Below, piece by piece: positions 16,281 through 24,358 of a stretch of DNA of 40,104 bases. The stretch covers positions 1-40,104 of the forward strand of contig CANHQT010000021.1 in the NCBI GenBank assembly GCA_947463325.1, given 5' to 3'. Both the position numbers and the translations under genes were made by a program. The notes under the pieces are model-generated. The model had not been told where the DNA came from. It saw only the letters and a list, made by a program, of their open reading frames with translations, and made no database searches. Position 1 is the first letter of the stretch, and each line of letters opens with the position of its first letter. This DNA comes from Sphingomonadaceae bacterium. GTDB lineage: Bacteria; Pseudomonadota; Alphaproteobacteria; Sphingomonadales; Sphingomonadaceae.

Positions 16281-17453
16281 TCAACTCAGCCTGTCGCGGA
16301 AATCCGGATAATCAAAGCTGCGGATTTCACGCAGTTCGTCTGTCTCGCTGTCCCACAGCCAGATGGCGGGCAGCGGCACGCCATTGAAGGTGTTTGTTTT
16401 GACCATCGAATAATGCGCCTGATCGAGGAAGGCGAAACGCTGTCCCACCGTTGCACCGCCGGGAAGGCGGTAATCGCCGATAACATCCCCCGCGAGGCAG
16501 GATGGACCGCCGAGACGAACGGCATCGCCACCGGTTTCCTCCCCCAGCATCGCCGGACGGTAGGGCGCCTCGATCACATCAGGCATGTGGCAGGTCGCGC
16601 TGATATCCGTGATACCAATGGTCATTCCGTTGTCGAACAGGTCGAGAATTTCGCCGACCAGGATGCCGGCATCGAGTGCAACTGCTTCGCCCGGCTCGAT
16701 CATCACGTCGCAGCCGGTTTCCTCGCGCACGCCGCGCAGGAAGTCGATGAGGTCGTCGATCTGGTAGTCGGCTCGGGTAACATGGTGTCCTCCGCCGAAG
16801 TTGATCCATCTGAGCTGGCCGAAATAGGGTTCGATGTGCGGCTTCACCGCCGCCCAGGTCCGCGCCAGCGGCGGGAAGTCCTGCTCGCACAGCGTGTGCA
16901 TGTGGATCCCGTCGATGCCGACCATATGCTCTGCCGTCAGCTGATTGACGGGAAAACCGAGGCGGGAGCAGGGCGCCGCCGGATCATATTTCGGCACCTC
17001 GCCTTCGCTGTGGAGCGGATTGATGCGTAGCCCTACATCAAACTGGCTGCCGGCTGCTCGTGCTTCAGCAAGCAAGGGGAGAAAGCGGCTGTGCTGTCCT
17101 GGCGAATTGAAGATGATGTGATCAGAGAGGCGCAGGATTTCTGGCAGGTCTGATGCCTTATACCCGGCGCAATAGGTCGCGACCTCGCCGCCATAATGGT
17201 CATGGCCCAGCCGCGCCTCGAACAGGCCCGACGCGCACACGCCATCGAGATGTTCGGCAACAGTCGGCCCCAGCGACCACATCGAGAATGCCTTGAGTGC
17301 GGCAAGCACCTTTGCGCCCGAACGGTCGCCGATATCCCGCAGCACCCGCAGGTTCGCCCGCACCTTCGCGGCATCGACGACGAAGGCGGGCGAGGGGACT
17401 CGGCTAAGATCGAAGCGTGCAAATGCTCCGGGGTCACCGGCTCTGGTTTCCAT
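16281..17453 (-). CDS. nspC: Carboxy(nor)spermidine decarboxylase
   Basis: PLP-dependent fold-III enzyme that removes CO2 from carboxyspermidine (or carboxynorspermidine) to give the triamine. 390 residues from ATG 17453, which overlaps the dehydrogenase stop (TGATG); a longer frame back to 17492 lies inside that gene. Diagnostic features are PSPAFVVDAAKVRANLRVL, the PLP-lysine motif ALKAFSMWS, INPLHSEGEVPKYDP, SRLGFP, IHMHTLCEQDF, INFGGGHHVTR, MIEPGEAV, ISATCHMPD and GGPSCLAGDVIGDY. These separate NspC from diaminopimelate and ornithine decarboxylases. It is translationally coupled to the partner enzyme, so the pair makes spermidine-type polyamines without S-adenosylmethionine decarboxylase. 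Confidence 0.95.
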   Translation of the reverse strand: METRAGDPGAFARFDLSRVPSPAFVVDAAKVRANLRVLRDIGDRSGAKVLAALKAFSMWSLGPTVAEHLDGVCASGLFEARLGHDHYGGEVATYCAGYKASDLPEILRLSDHIIFNSPGQHSRFLPLLAEARAAGSQFDVGLRINPLHSEGEVPKYDPAAPCSRLGFPVNQLTAEHMVGIDGIHMHTLCEQDFPPLARTWAAVKPHIEPYFGQLRWINFGGGHHVTRADYQIDDLIDFLRGVREETGCDVMIEPGEAVALDAGILVGEILDLFDNGMTIGITDISATCHMPDVIEAPYRPAMLGEETGGDAVRLGGPSCLAGDVIGDYRLPGGATVGQRFAFLDQAHYSMVKTNTFNGVPLPAIWLWDSETDELREIRSFDYPDFRDRLS

Positions 17454-18661
17454 CAGAAGGTAACCGGCCCGTCGAGAGTCTTCACCTGCCATGGCAGGCC
17501 ATGCTGGTTCAGCATGTCCATAAAGGGATCAGGGTCCATCTGTTCCATGTTGAATACGCCTTCGCCGGCCCACACACCCTGAACCATCAGCGCGGCGCCA
17601 ATCATAGCGGGTACGCCCGTCGTGTAACTGACCGCCTGGTTGCCGGTTTCGGCATAGGCGTCCTCATGGTCGCAGATGTTGTTGATGTACATGGTGAGCG
17701 GCTGACCGTCCTTGCCGATGCCGGTTGCGATGCAGCCAATATTGGTCTTGCCTTTGGTGGTCGGACCCAATGACGCAGGTTCGGGCAGCACGGCCTTGAG
17801 GAACTGAAGCGGCACAATTTCGACGCCTTGGTACATCACCGGGTCAATCCGCGTCATTCCCACATTCTGCAGCACGGTCAGATGCTTGATATACTCGTCG
17901 CCGAAGGTCATCCAGAAGCGCGCTCGCTTGAGCTCGGGCAGGTGGGTGGCGAGGCTTTCAAGCTCCTCATGATACATGAGGTACATATTCTTGGGGCCTA
18001 CGCCTTCGAAATCGAATTCGACCTTGGTCGACATGGCCGGGGTTTCCACCCACTCGCCATTCTCCCAATGCCGGGCAGGCGCGGTCACTTCTCGGATGTT
18101 GATTTCCGGATTGAAGTTGGTGGCAAAGGCCTGCCCGTGATCGCCACCATTGCAATCGAGAATGTCGAGCGTGTCGATGCGGGCAAAATGATGCTTCTTC
18201 AGCCACATGGTGAAGACACTGGTGACACCGGGATCGAAGCCCGAGCCGAGCAGCGCCATGCGCTTCGCGGCAACAAAGCGGTCCTGATAGGCCCATTGCC
18301 ACTTATACTCGAACTTCGCCTCGTCGATCGGCTCGTAATTGGCGGTATCGAGATAGTCGGCGCCTGCGGCGAGGCAGGCATCCATGATGGAAAGGTCCTG
18401 ATAGGGTAGGGCGAGGTTGACCACGAGCTTCGGCTGCACCGACTGGATGAGGGCGGTCGTTGCCGCAACATCGTCCGCATCGATCTGGGCGGTGGCGATA
18501 GTGACACAAGTGCGCGCCTTCACCGATTCGGCGATGGCGTCGCACTTGGACTTGGTGCGGCTGGCGAGTGTGATGCCGGTGAAGATGCTCGCATTCATTG
18601 CCATCTTGTGCACCGCGACCGATCCGACACCGCCTGCGCCGATCACCAGAACCTTGCTCAC
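17453..18661 (-). CDS. Carboxy(nor)spermidine dehydrogenase (saccharopine dehydrogenase family)
   Basis: NADPH-dependent enzyme that condenses aspartate semialdehyde with putrescine or diaminopropane to carboxyspermidine or carboxynorspermidine. 402 residues from GTG 18661, chosen because AGGAG lies 7 bases upstream and the Rossmann motif VLVIGAGGVGSVAVHKMAM follows at once; the open frame back to 18733 gives an Arg-rich, implausible N-terminus. Other features are ASRTKSKCDAI, LALPYQDLSIMDACL, YLDTANYEP, LLGSGFDPGVTSVF and the substrate-domain segments LDCNGGDHGQAFATNFNPEINIRE and NMYLMYHEELESL. It is the first gene of the block and overlaps nspC by one base, giving a two-enzyme operon. Confidence 0.93.
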   Translation of the reverse strand: MSKVLVIGAGGVGSVAVHKMAMNASIFTGITLASRTKSKCDAIAESVKARTCVTIATAQIDADDVAATTALIQSVQPKLVVNLALPYQDLSIMDACLAAGADYLDTANYEPIDEAKFEYKWQWAYQDRFVAAKRMALLGSGFDPGVTSVFTMWLKKHHFARIDTLDILDCNGGDHGQAFATNFNPEINIREVTAPARHWENGEWVETPAMSTKVEFDFEGVGPKNMYLMYHEELESLATHLPELKRARFWMTFGDEYIKHLTVLQNVGMTRIDPVMYQGVEIVPLQFLKAVLPEPASLGPTTKGKTNIGCIATGIGKDGQPLTMYINNICDHEDAYAETGNQAVSYTTGVPAMIGAALMVQGVWAGEGVFNMEQMDPDPFMDMLNQHGLPWQVKTLDGPVTF

Positions 18662-18721
18662 TCGTCTTCTCCTGCGGATGCGCCTTTGCGCGCCTGTGGC
18701 GGCGGCATATAGGGGCACAAT

Positions 18722-19708
18722 ATGACCGAACAAAGCCTTCTCGATCCGGCTCGGGCTCCAAGTCGCGCAGGCGTGCTGCGCGCGGCAGCCAAAGTCGCAG
18801 AAATTCTGCCGCCAACTCCGCTATTGCCGCTCGAAATCGACGGTCAGACCATCTGGTGCAAGGCCGAATGCCTGCAGCCGATCGGCGCATTCAAGATTAG
18901 GGGGGCCTGGCACCGCCTGTCCGATCTGGATGAAGAACAACGCGGACAGGGCGTGATAGCCGTCTCAAGCGGCAATCATGCGCAGGGGATTGCTTGGGCA
19001 GCTAGGCGGCTCGGCATTTCTGCGATCATCGTTATGCCAAATGACGCTCCGGTCGCAAAGTTGGAGGCTACACGCGTGCTGGGCGCCGAAGTCGTTCTAT
19101 ACGACCGGCCCGGTGGCGAGGATCGTGACGAGGTGGCGGCCCGATTGATGGCGAAAAGCCACCGTACGCTTGTTCATCCTTTCGGTGACCCGTGGGTCAT
19201 TGAAGGGCAGGGCAGCCTTGCGGTCGAGGCAGAGATGCAACTCGCCACTGCGACCGGCCAGAAGTTCGATACCGTTATCGCCTGCTGTGGAGGCGGTGGC
19301 TTATCCTCCGGGATTGCCCTGGCGCTGCCTGATACAGAATTGTTCGCGGTCGAGCCTGACGGTTGGGATGATGTGAGGCGCAGTCTGGAAAGCGGAACAA
19401 TCCAGCGCGTCATCGACCCGCCGGCGACTGCGTGCGATGCTCTTCAAACCCTTGCGACATACCCGATCAATTTCGCGGTACTCAGCGCGCGGAAGGCTAC
19501 AGCCATTACCGTTAGCGAAGCAGAGGTGAGAGCGGCACAGCGGCTCGCCTTCCGCCGCTTGCGGTTGGTCCTTGAACCCGGCGGCGCTGTCGCACTCGCC
19601 GCTGCGATGACCGGAAAGGTACCGCTGGGCCAGCATAGCCTAGTCACGCTGTCGGGGGGCAATACCGACGCCGCGGCTTTTGCAGCAGTGTTGGCTGAAG
19701 CCGACTGA
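18722..19708 (+). CDS. Threonine/serine dehydratase family protein (possibly serine racemase)
   Basis: PLP fold-II enzyme, 328 residues, without the C-terminal ACT regulatory domain, as in catabolic threonine deaminases and serine racemases. Motifs: LPPTPLLPL, CKAECLQPIGAFKIRGA with the PLP lysine, VSSGNHAQGIAWAARRLG, VMPNDAPVAKLEATRVLGAEVV, the phosphate loop ACCGGGGLSSGIALAL, and a C-terminal LVTLSGGNTD. Deamination of threonine to 2-oxobutyrate (feeding isoleucine, compare ilvD in this window) or of serine to pyruvate is likely; racemisation is an alternative. It is divergent from the carboxyspermidine dehydrogenase gene with 60 bases between starts. Confidence 0.88.
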   Translation: MTEQSLLDPARAPSRAGVLRAAAKVAEILPPTPLLPLEIDGQTIWCKAECLQPIGAFKIRGAWHRLSDLDEEQRGQGVIAVSSGNHAQGIAWAARRLGISAIIVMPNDAPVAKLEATRVLGAEVVLYDRPGGEDRDEVAARLMAKSHRTLVHPFGDPWVIEGQGSLAVEAEMQLATATGQKFDTVIACCGGGGLSSGIALALPDTELFAVEPDGWDDVRRSLESGTIQRVIDPPATACDALQTLATYPINFAVLSARKATAITVSEAEVRAAQRLAFRRLRLVLEPGGAVALAAAMTGKVPLGQHSLVTLSGGNTDAAAFAAVLAEAD

Positions 19709-19743
19709 TAGACCAGCTGACGGCTATTGGTGCTTAGTCCAGC

Positions 19744-19773
19744 GCGAGGCTGTGGATCAAGGCCGCGCCTCGC
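19744..19773. repeat. Inverted repeat after the dehydratase gene
   Basis: GCGAGGC (19744-19750) and GCCTCGC (19767-19773) form a 7-bp stem with a 16-base loop, 36 bases after the dehydratase stop. No T-run follows, so a Rho-independent terminator is not demonstrated. It lies in the 123-base gap before the DUF3429 gene. Confidence 0.3.
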
Positions 19774-19831
19774 AAGCATATGGACCGAGGTCTATCTCGA
19801 TTTTCCGGCAGTCTGGATCGAGGGATGCGCC

Positions 19832-20296
19832 ATGGAACCTAAAAAACCAGATCGACTGCCGCTCCTTGCCATCCAGCTTGGTTGGGCCGGTATCCTGCCG
19901 ATGGTGGGAGCGCTCCTTGCCGCTGTCTCGGGGGAACCGCGCTTCCAGTTCGCCGCCTTTGCGCTGGGACATGCTTATGCGGCGCTGATCTTCAGCTTTT
20001 TGGGTGGTCTGTGGTGGGGCCTCGCGGCGTGGGCAGAAAATGCGCCGAACTGGCTTTGGTATGCCTCTGTTGCGCCTAGCCTCCTTGCTTTGGCGACCTT
20101 CGTGCCATGGGTCTTGGGCTGGCCTTGGCCGGGATACTCGCTGATAGTGCTGGGCCTCGCCATCGCCACATCGTTTGCAGTAGACAAGCGTGCTGATGCG
20201 CAGGGCATAGCCCCGACCGACTGGCTGAGGCTGCGTAGACCACTTTCCTATGGGTTAGGTGCAGCTACAGCCCTATTGGGGTTCGCGGCTCTCTGA
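19832..20296 (+). CDS. DUF3429-type inner-membrane protein
   Basis: 154 residues with four to five predicted membrane segments: LLAIQLGWAGILPMVGALLAAV, FAALGHAYAALIFSF region with GGLWWGLA, WLWYASVAPSLLALATFVPWV, YSLIVLGLAIATSFAVD and the final SYGLGAATALLGFAAL. The GWAGILP start and the FLGGLWWG segment resemble DUF3429 proteins; function unknown. ATG 19832 is preferred over an upstream GTG-type start because GAGGG lies 7 bases before it and the upstream residues are not membrane-like. Converges with hemA across a 6-base gap. Confidence 0.8.
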   Translation: MEPKKPDRLPLLAIQLGWAGILPMVGALLAAVSGEPRFQFAAFALGHAYAALIFSFLGGLWWGLAAWAENAPNWLWYASVAPSLLALATFVPWVLGWPWPGYSLIVLGLAIATSFAVDKRADAQGIAPTDWLRLRRPLSYGLGAATALLGFAAL

Positions 20297-20302
20297 TCCC
20301 GG

Positions 20303-21523
20303 TCAGGCGGCCTTGGCGATCGGCATCTCTAGGCGACCCCAAATTTCCACCAGTGCGGCAACAAGCTCGCGCATCATCGCTTCGCTGTGGCTCGGGCCGG
20401 GGGTGAAGCGCAGGCGCTCCGTACCGCGAGGAACTGTCGGGAAATTGATCGGCTGAACATAGACGCCATATTCGGCGAGCAGGATGTCGCTGATGCGCTT
20501 GGCGCGCACCGGATCGCCGACCATGAGGGGGACGATATGCGTTTCCGACGCCATCACCGGCAGGCCGGCATCGCGCATCAGCCCTTTGAGCATGGCAGCG
20601 GCAGCCTGTTGGCCGTCGCGCTCAATGCTTGATCCCTTGAGGTGGCGGACGCTCGCGAGCGCGCCGGCAACTAGCACCGGCGATAGCGATGTCGTGAAGA
20701 TGAAGCCCGGGGCATAGCTGCGGATCACATCGACAATCACCTGATCGGCGGCGATGTAGCCGCCCATGACGCCGATCGCCTTTGCGAGCGTACCTTCGAT
20801 GATGGTCACGCGATCGGCCACGTCGTCCCGGTCGGTGATGCCACCACCGCGCGGGCCGTACATGCCGACAGCATGGACTTCATCACAGTAGGTGAGCGCG
20901 CCATATTTGTCGGCAAGGTCACAGATCGCTGCGATCGGCGCCACATCACCGTCCATCGAATAAACGCTTTCGAACGCGATCAGCTTGGGCGCATCAACAT
21001 CTTCAGCGGCAAGCAATTCTTCGAGGTGGGCGAGATCATTATGCCGCCAAACGCGCTTCTCGCACCCGGAATTGCGTATCCCCGCAATCATGCTGGCGTG
21101 GTTGAGCTCGTCGGAGAAAATGATGCAGCCCGGCAAAATCTTGCCAAGCGTCGCCAGCGTCGCCTCGTTCGAAATATAGCCAGAGGTGAACAGGAGCGCG
21201 GCTTCCTTGCCGTGCAGGTCTGCAAGCTCGGCCTCGAGCTGAACATGATAATGGGTGTTGCCGCCAATGTTGCGGGTGCCGCCGGAACCGGCACCCACGT
21301 CATGCAGCGCTTCTTCCATCGCGGTGATGACATCGGGGTGCTGGCCCATCGCCAGATAGTCGTTGGAACACCAGACCGTAATCGGCTTGGGACCATTGTG
21401 GCCGGCAAAGCAGCGGGCGTTAGGATATTGCCCCTTGTTGCGCAGGATATCGATGAAAACACGATAACGGCCCTCCGCATGGAGCCGCTCAATCGCCTTT
21501 TCGAAAACATGGTTGTAATTCAT
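20303..21523 (-). CDS. hemA: 5-aminolevulinate synthase
   Basis: PLP enzyme of the Shemin (C4) pathway that condenses glycine with succinyl-CoA; typical of alphaproteobacteria. 406 residues from ATG 21523 ([23 protein letters not shown]). Signature stretches are [90 protein letters not shown] and the PLP-lysine segment [18 protein letters not shown]. The C-terminus has HIVPLMVGD and [19 protein letters not shown]. The next gene on this strand upstream is murI, 118 bases away, which leaves room for a separate hemA promoter. Confidence 0.97.
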   Translation of the reverse strand: MNYNHVFEKAIERLHAEGRYRVFIDILRNKGQYPNARCFAGHNGPKPITVWCSNDYLAMGQHPDVITAMEEALHDVGAGSGGTRNIGGNTHYHVQLEAELADLHGKEAALLFTSGYISNEATLATLGKILPGCIIFSDELNHASMIAGIRNSGCEKRVWRHNDLAHLEELLAAEDVDAPKLIAFESVYSMDGDVAPIAAICDLADKYGALTYCDEVHAVGMYGPRGGGITDRDDVADRVTIIEGTLAKAIGVMGGYIAADQVIVDVIRSYAPGFIFTTSLSPVLVAGALASVRHLKGSSIERDGQQAAAAMLKGLMRDAGLPVMASETHIVPLMVGDPVRAKRISDILLAEYGVYVQPINFPTVPRGTERLRFTPGPSHSEAMMRELVAALVEIWGRLEMPIAKAA

Positions 21524-21641
21524 GCCCGTTCCCGCGCGTTCCACCATTATCTGGCGTCAGCGGCGCCCATACCGCCGAGATTGCGCCTATGCCAGCGCGA
21601 ACCGCTCGCAAAAACACCGTCAGTCAGATCGCATATATCGA

Positions 21642-22451
21642 TCAGACGAGATCGATGCTGGTGAAGCCGAGCTCTGCAAAGGCCGGCCAAGCCGCCTCTA
21701 TTCTGTCGCGCCCGCCATTGCCGATGACCATCCGCTGCGGCACCCCTTCAGGCCAGTCCTGCCCGGCGACCAGATGGGCGACGCGCCGGGCAATGCCGGC
21801 ATTGCCTTCGACCAATGCGACCCCTGGCCCTGCGGCTGCTGCCAATTCCTGGCTCAGCAGCGGGAAGTGAGTGCAGGCCAGCACCAGCGCGTCCATAGCT
21901 TCTCCGCCGGGCTGACTGCGGAGTGCTACAATCGCCTGTTTGATGACTTCCAGATCCACTCTGTTGCCGGCCAGCTTTGCTTCGGCGGCGTCTACAAGTT
22001 CGCCTGCGCCGTGGCGAAGGATCAAGCAATCCGCGGCATAGTCCGCAGCTAGCCGGTCGACATAGGGCTGGCGGATCGTCGCGGATGTCCCGAGTAGTCC
22101 GATAACCCGGCTCGTGCTTCGCTCCGCTGCTGGCTTGATTGCGGGAACTGTACCGACAAATGGAATGTCGAGTGCGGCGCGGACGTGTGAGAGAGCGATC
22201 GTCGAAGCCGTATTGCATGCAATGACTGCCAGCCGAGGACGCACCCTTTCAACTAGCCTGCCGAGCAGCGCTGATACGCGGGTAGCGACCTCAGCCTCGC
22301 TCTTCTCCCCATACGGAAGACCCTTATAATCGCAGGCATAGACCAATGGGGCTTGCGGCAGCAGATCAAGGATCGGACGCAGGACGGACAACCCGCCAAT
22401 CCCGCTATCAAAGACAAGGATCGGGGCATCGGGGTGGGGCGTGGCTGACAT
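21642..22451 (-). CDS. murI: Glutamate racemase
   Basis: Cofactor-independent racemase supplying D-glutamate for peptidoglycan. 269 residues from ATG 22451. The two-base catalytic Cys are both present: VIACNTASTIAL in the N-terminal lobe and LVLACTHFPLLSQEL in the C-terminal lobe. The motif LVFDSGIGGLSVLRPI with the proton-handling Asp/Ser, DYKGLPYG, GTVPAIKPAAERS, and LLGTSATIRQPYVDRLA also fit. A start 14 codons earlier (22493) is open but overlaps the divergent plsY leader and has no better ribosome site. It is divergent from plsY. Confidence 0.95.
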   Translation of the reverse strand: MSATPHPDAPILVFDSGIGGLSVLRPILDLLPQAPLVYACDYKGLPYGEKSEAEVATRVSALLGRLVERVRPRLAVIACNTASTIALSHVRAALDIPFVGTVPAIKPAAERSTSRVIGLLGTSATIRQPYVDRLAADYAADCLILRHGAGELVDAAEAKLAGNRVDLEVIKQAIVALRSQPGGEAMDALVLACTHFPLLSQELAAAAGPGVALVEGNAGIARRVAHLVAGQDWPEGVPQRMVIGNGGRDRIEAAWPAFAELGFTSIDLV

Positions 22452-22552
22452 GGTTATCCGACTAGCCCGTGCGCACTGCACCGGCAATCCCACTTGCCCC
22501 CTGCTCCTTCTGCGCTAAGGGTGTGGAATCGTTGCCAATGGCGGGGAGAAGC

Positions 22553-23185
22553 ATGGCAAATTTTGCTGAATCGACATTTGGCGTGTTGCTGCTTGGCTAT
22601 CTGCTGGGTTCGATCCCTTTCGGGGTGATCCTTACCAGGCTGGGTGGTGCCGGAGATGTGCGCGCCATTGGTTCGGGCAATATCGGTGCGACGAATGTGT
22701 TGCGCACAGGCCGGAAGGGTCTGGCAGTAGCGACCTTGCTTCTCGACCTAGCCAAGGGTTTGGTTGCGGTGTGGATTGCCGCTTCGCTGTCTCCCGGCAA
22801 TGAACAGCTTGCCGGTGCCGGCGCAATGCTCGGTCATATTTATCCTTTCTGGCTTCGGTTCAAAGGCGGCAAGGGCGTTGCGACGTTCATGGGGGTGGCA
22901 CTAGGCCTTGACCTGACGACCGGTTTCGAGACGTGGATGGGTGCAGTTTACGCAGGGCTTTGGATCGGCACCATCATGGTCACGCGGCTAAGCTCGCTTG
23001 GAGGGCTCGTCGCGGCGGTTAGTGTTCCTGTTAGCGCTTGGGCGTTCGACCGTCCGGACCTCGTACCTCTGATGGCTGCACTCGCGATCATCGTGCTGTG
23101 GAAGCATCAGGAAAACATTGGTCGTCTCTTGCGCGGCGAGGAGCCGCGTGTCGGCCGCTCTGCGCCGAAGGTTGCCGATGGTTGA
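22553..23185 (+). CDS. plsY: Acyl-phosphate:glycerol-3-phosphate acyltransferase PlsY
   Basis: Inner-membrane enzyme that makes lysophosphatidic acid from acyl-phosphate and glycerol-3-phosphate. 210 residues. The three PlsY motifs are present: LLGSIPFGVIL, the glycine-rich IGSGNIGATNVLRTG and KGGKGVATFMGV. Membrane helices alternate as in the family. The start is the ATG at 22553 with GGGGAG five bases upstream; another ATG at 22538 has no good ribosome site. The last 8 bases overlap the dprA start, a common plsY-dprA linkage in Proteobacteria. Confidence 0.96.
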   Translation: MANFAESTFGVLLLGYLLGSIPFGVILTRLGGAGDVRAIGSGNIGATNVLRTGRKGLAVATLLLDLAKGLVAVWIAASLSPGNEQLAGAGAMLGHIYPFWLRFKGGKGVATFMGVALGLDLTTGFETWMGAVYAGLWIGTIMVTRLSSLGGLVAAVSVPVSAWAFDRPDLVPLMAALAIIVLWKHQENIGRLLRGEEPRVGRSAPKVADG

Positions 23186-24281
23186 GGCCCAAGGGGTCTC
23201 GGGAAAAACCACAGCAACGGATCGACTGCAACTGGCCCGCACGCCGCGGGTCGGGCCTGTCACCTACCGCCAACTGATACGACGGTTCGGAACCGCAGCT
23301 GTCGCTTTGCAGGCGCTCCCCGACCTTGTACGCCGCGGTGGAGGCCCGCCTTCCCGTCCCGCCTCGCGCGACCTTGTCTCTGAAGAAATGGCGAAGGTCG
23401 AGGCACTAGGGGGCCGTTATCTCTTTGCGGACGAACCTGAATTTCCAGTTCTCCTGAACGAACTGCCTGACGCACCTGTTGCCTTGATCCTGAAGGGGGA
23501 CGCCACGCTTCTCCGGCGCCCGGCTATCGCCATGGTCGGCGCCCGCAATTCCTCCGCTGCGGCCTGCAGACTTGCGCGGCAGTTTGCCGCAGGATTGGGT
23601 GAACAAGGACAGGTTGTTACAAGCGGCCTGGCGCGCGGGATCGACACCGCAGCGCATCAGGGTGCGTTTATGACGGGTACGATCGCCGTCATCGCCTGCG
23701 GTATTGACCAGTATTTCCCGCCCGAGAACCGCGACCTCCAAGATCAAATTTCGGCTAAGCATCTGCTGATTACCGAGTATCCGCCAGGCACCCAACCGCT
23801 CGCACGGCATTTTCCACACCGAAACCGCATCATTGCTGGGCTGGCTGCCGGCACGGTGGTGGTCGAAGCTGCACCGCGTTCCGGTTCGTTGCTTACCGCG
23901 CGGTTGGCCGCGGAAGCCGGCAGGGAAGTGATGGCTATCCCTGGCTCTCCCCTCGATCCGCGGGCTCAGGGGTGCAACAGCCTGATCCGGGAAGGCGCGA
24001 CCTTGGTTCAATCGGTAGCGGACATCATGGAGGCGGTTAGCCGTATCGACCCCCGTATGTTGCGCGAACCGGCATCGGATTACAGCGCTGGAGCATATGA
24101 TGAGCCGGAAGCGAGCGAGCGCGAGGTGCTTCTCTCGCTGCTTGGGCCTGTTTCCGTTCCGGTTGATGAGCTTGTTCGCCAGTCCGGCCTTGCTGCCCCG
24201 GTCGTGCAATTGATCCTGCTGGAGCTTGAACTGGCGGGAAGGCTAGAACGCCATGCGGGCAGCCGCGTGAGCCTTATCTGA
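23178..24281 (+). CDS. dprA: DNA-processing protein DprA
   Basis: Rossmann-fold protein that binds incoming single-stranded DNA and loads RecA during natural transformation. 367 residues. After an N-terminal helical (SAM-like) region, the Rossmann domain has IAMVGARNSSAAACRLARQFAAGL, VTSGLARGIDTAAHQGA, TIAVIACGIDQYFPPENRDL, LITEYPPGTQPLARHFPHRNRIIAGLAAGTVVVEAAPRSGSLLTARLA and AIPGSPLDPRAQGCNSLIREGATLV. The C-terminal ~70 residues form a DML1-like winged helix (SEREVLLSLLG...VSLI). The ATG overlaps the end of plsY. DprA alone does not prove competence, since it is widespread. Confidence 0.96.
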   Translation: MVEAQGVSGKTTATDRLQLARTPRVGPVTYRQLIRRFGTAAVALQALPDLVRRGGGPPSRPASRDLVSEEMAKVEALGGRYLFADEPEFPVLLNELPDAPVALILKGDATLLRRPAIAMVGARNSSAAACRLARQFAAGLGEQGQVVTSGLARGIDTAAHQGAFMTGTIAVIACGIDQYFPPENRDLQDQISAKHLLITEYPPGTQPLARHFPHRNRIIAGLAAGTVVVEAAPRSGSLLTARLAAEAGREVMAIPGSPLDPRAQGCNSLIREGATLVQSVADIMEAVSRIDPRMLREPASDYSAGAYDEPEASEREVLLSLLGPVSVPVDELVRQSGLAAPVVQLILLELELAGRLERHAGSRVSLI

Positions 24282-24292
24282 CTTGCTGGCGG

Positions 24293-24344
24293 AGTTCACC
24301 TGCAGTTCACGCCAGTCTTGCCAAGCCTTGCCGCAAGTGAACTG
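24293..24344 (+). promoter_or_regulatory. Three AGTTCAC-type motifs upstream of the VWA gene
   Basis: AGTTCAC occurs at 24293-24299 and again within CAGTTCAC at 24303-24310, 11 bases apart (one helical turn). The reverse complement GTGAACTG is at 24337-24344, making an 8-bp inverted repeat with the second copy. All lie in the 77-base gap between dprA and the VWA gene, just before its ribosome site. This is the pattern of a repressor or activator site, but a simple mRNA hairpin is also possible. Confidence 0.35.
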
Positions 24345-24358
24345 GGGGAGGCCGAGCC

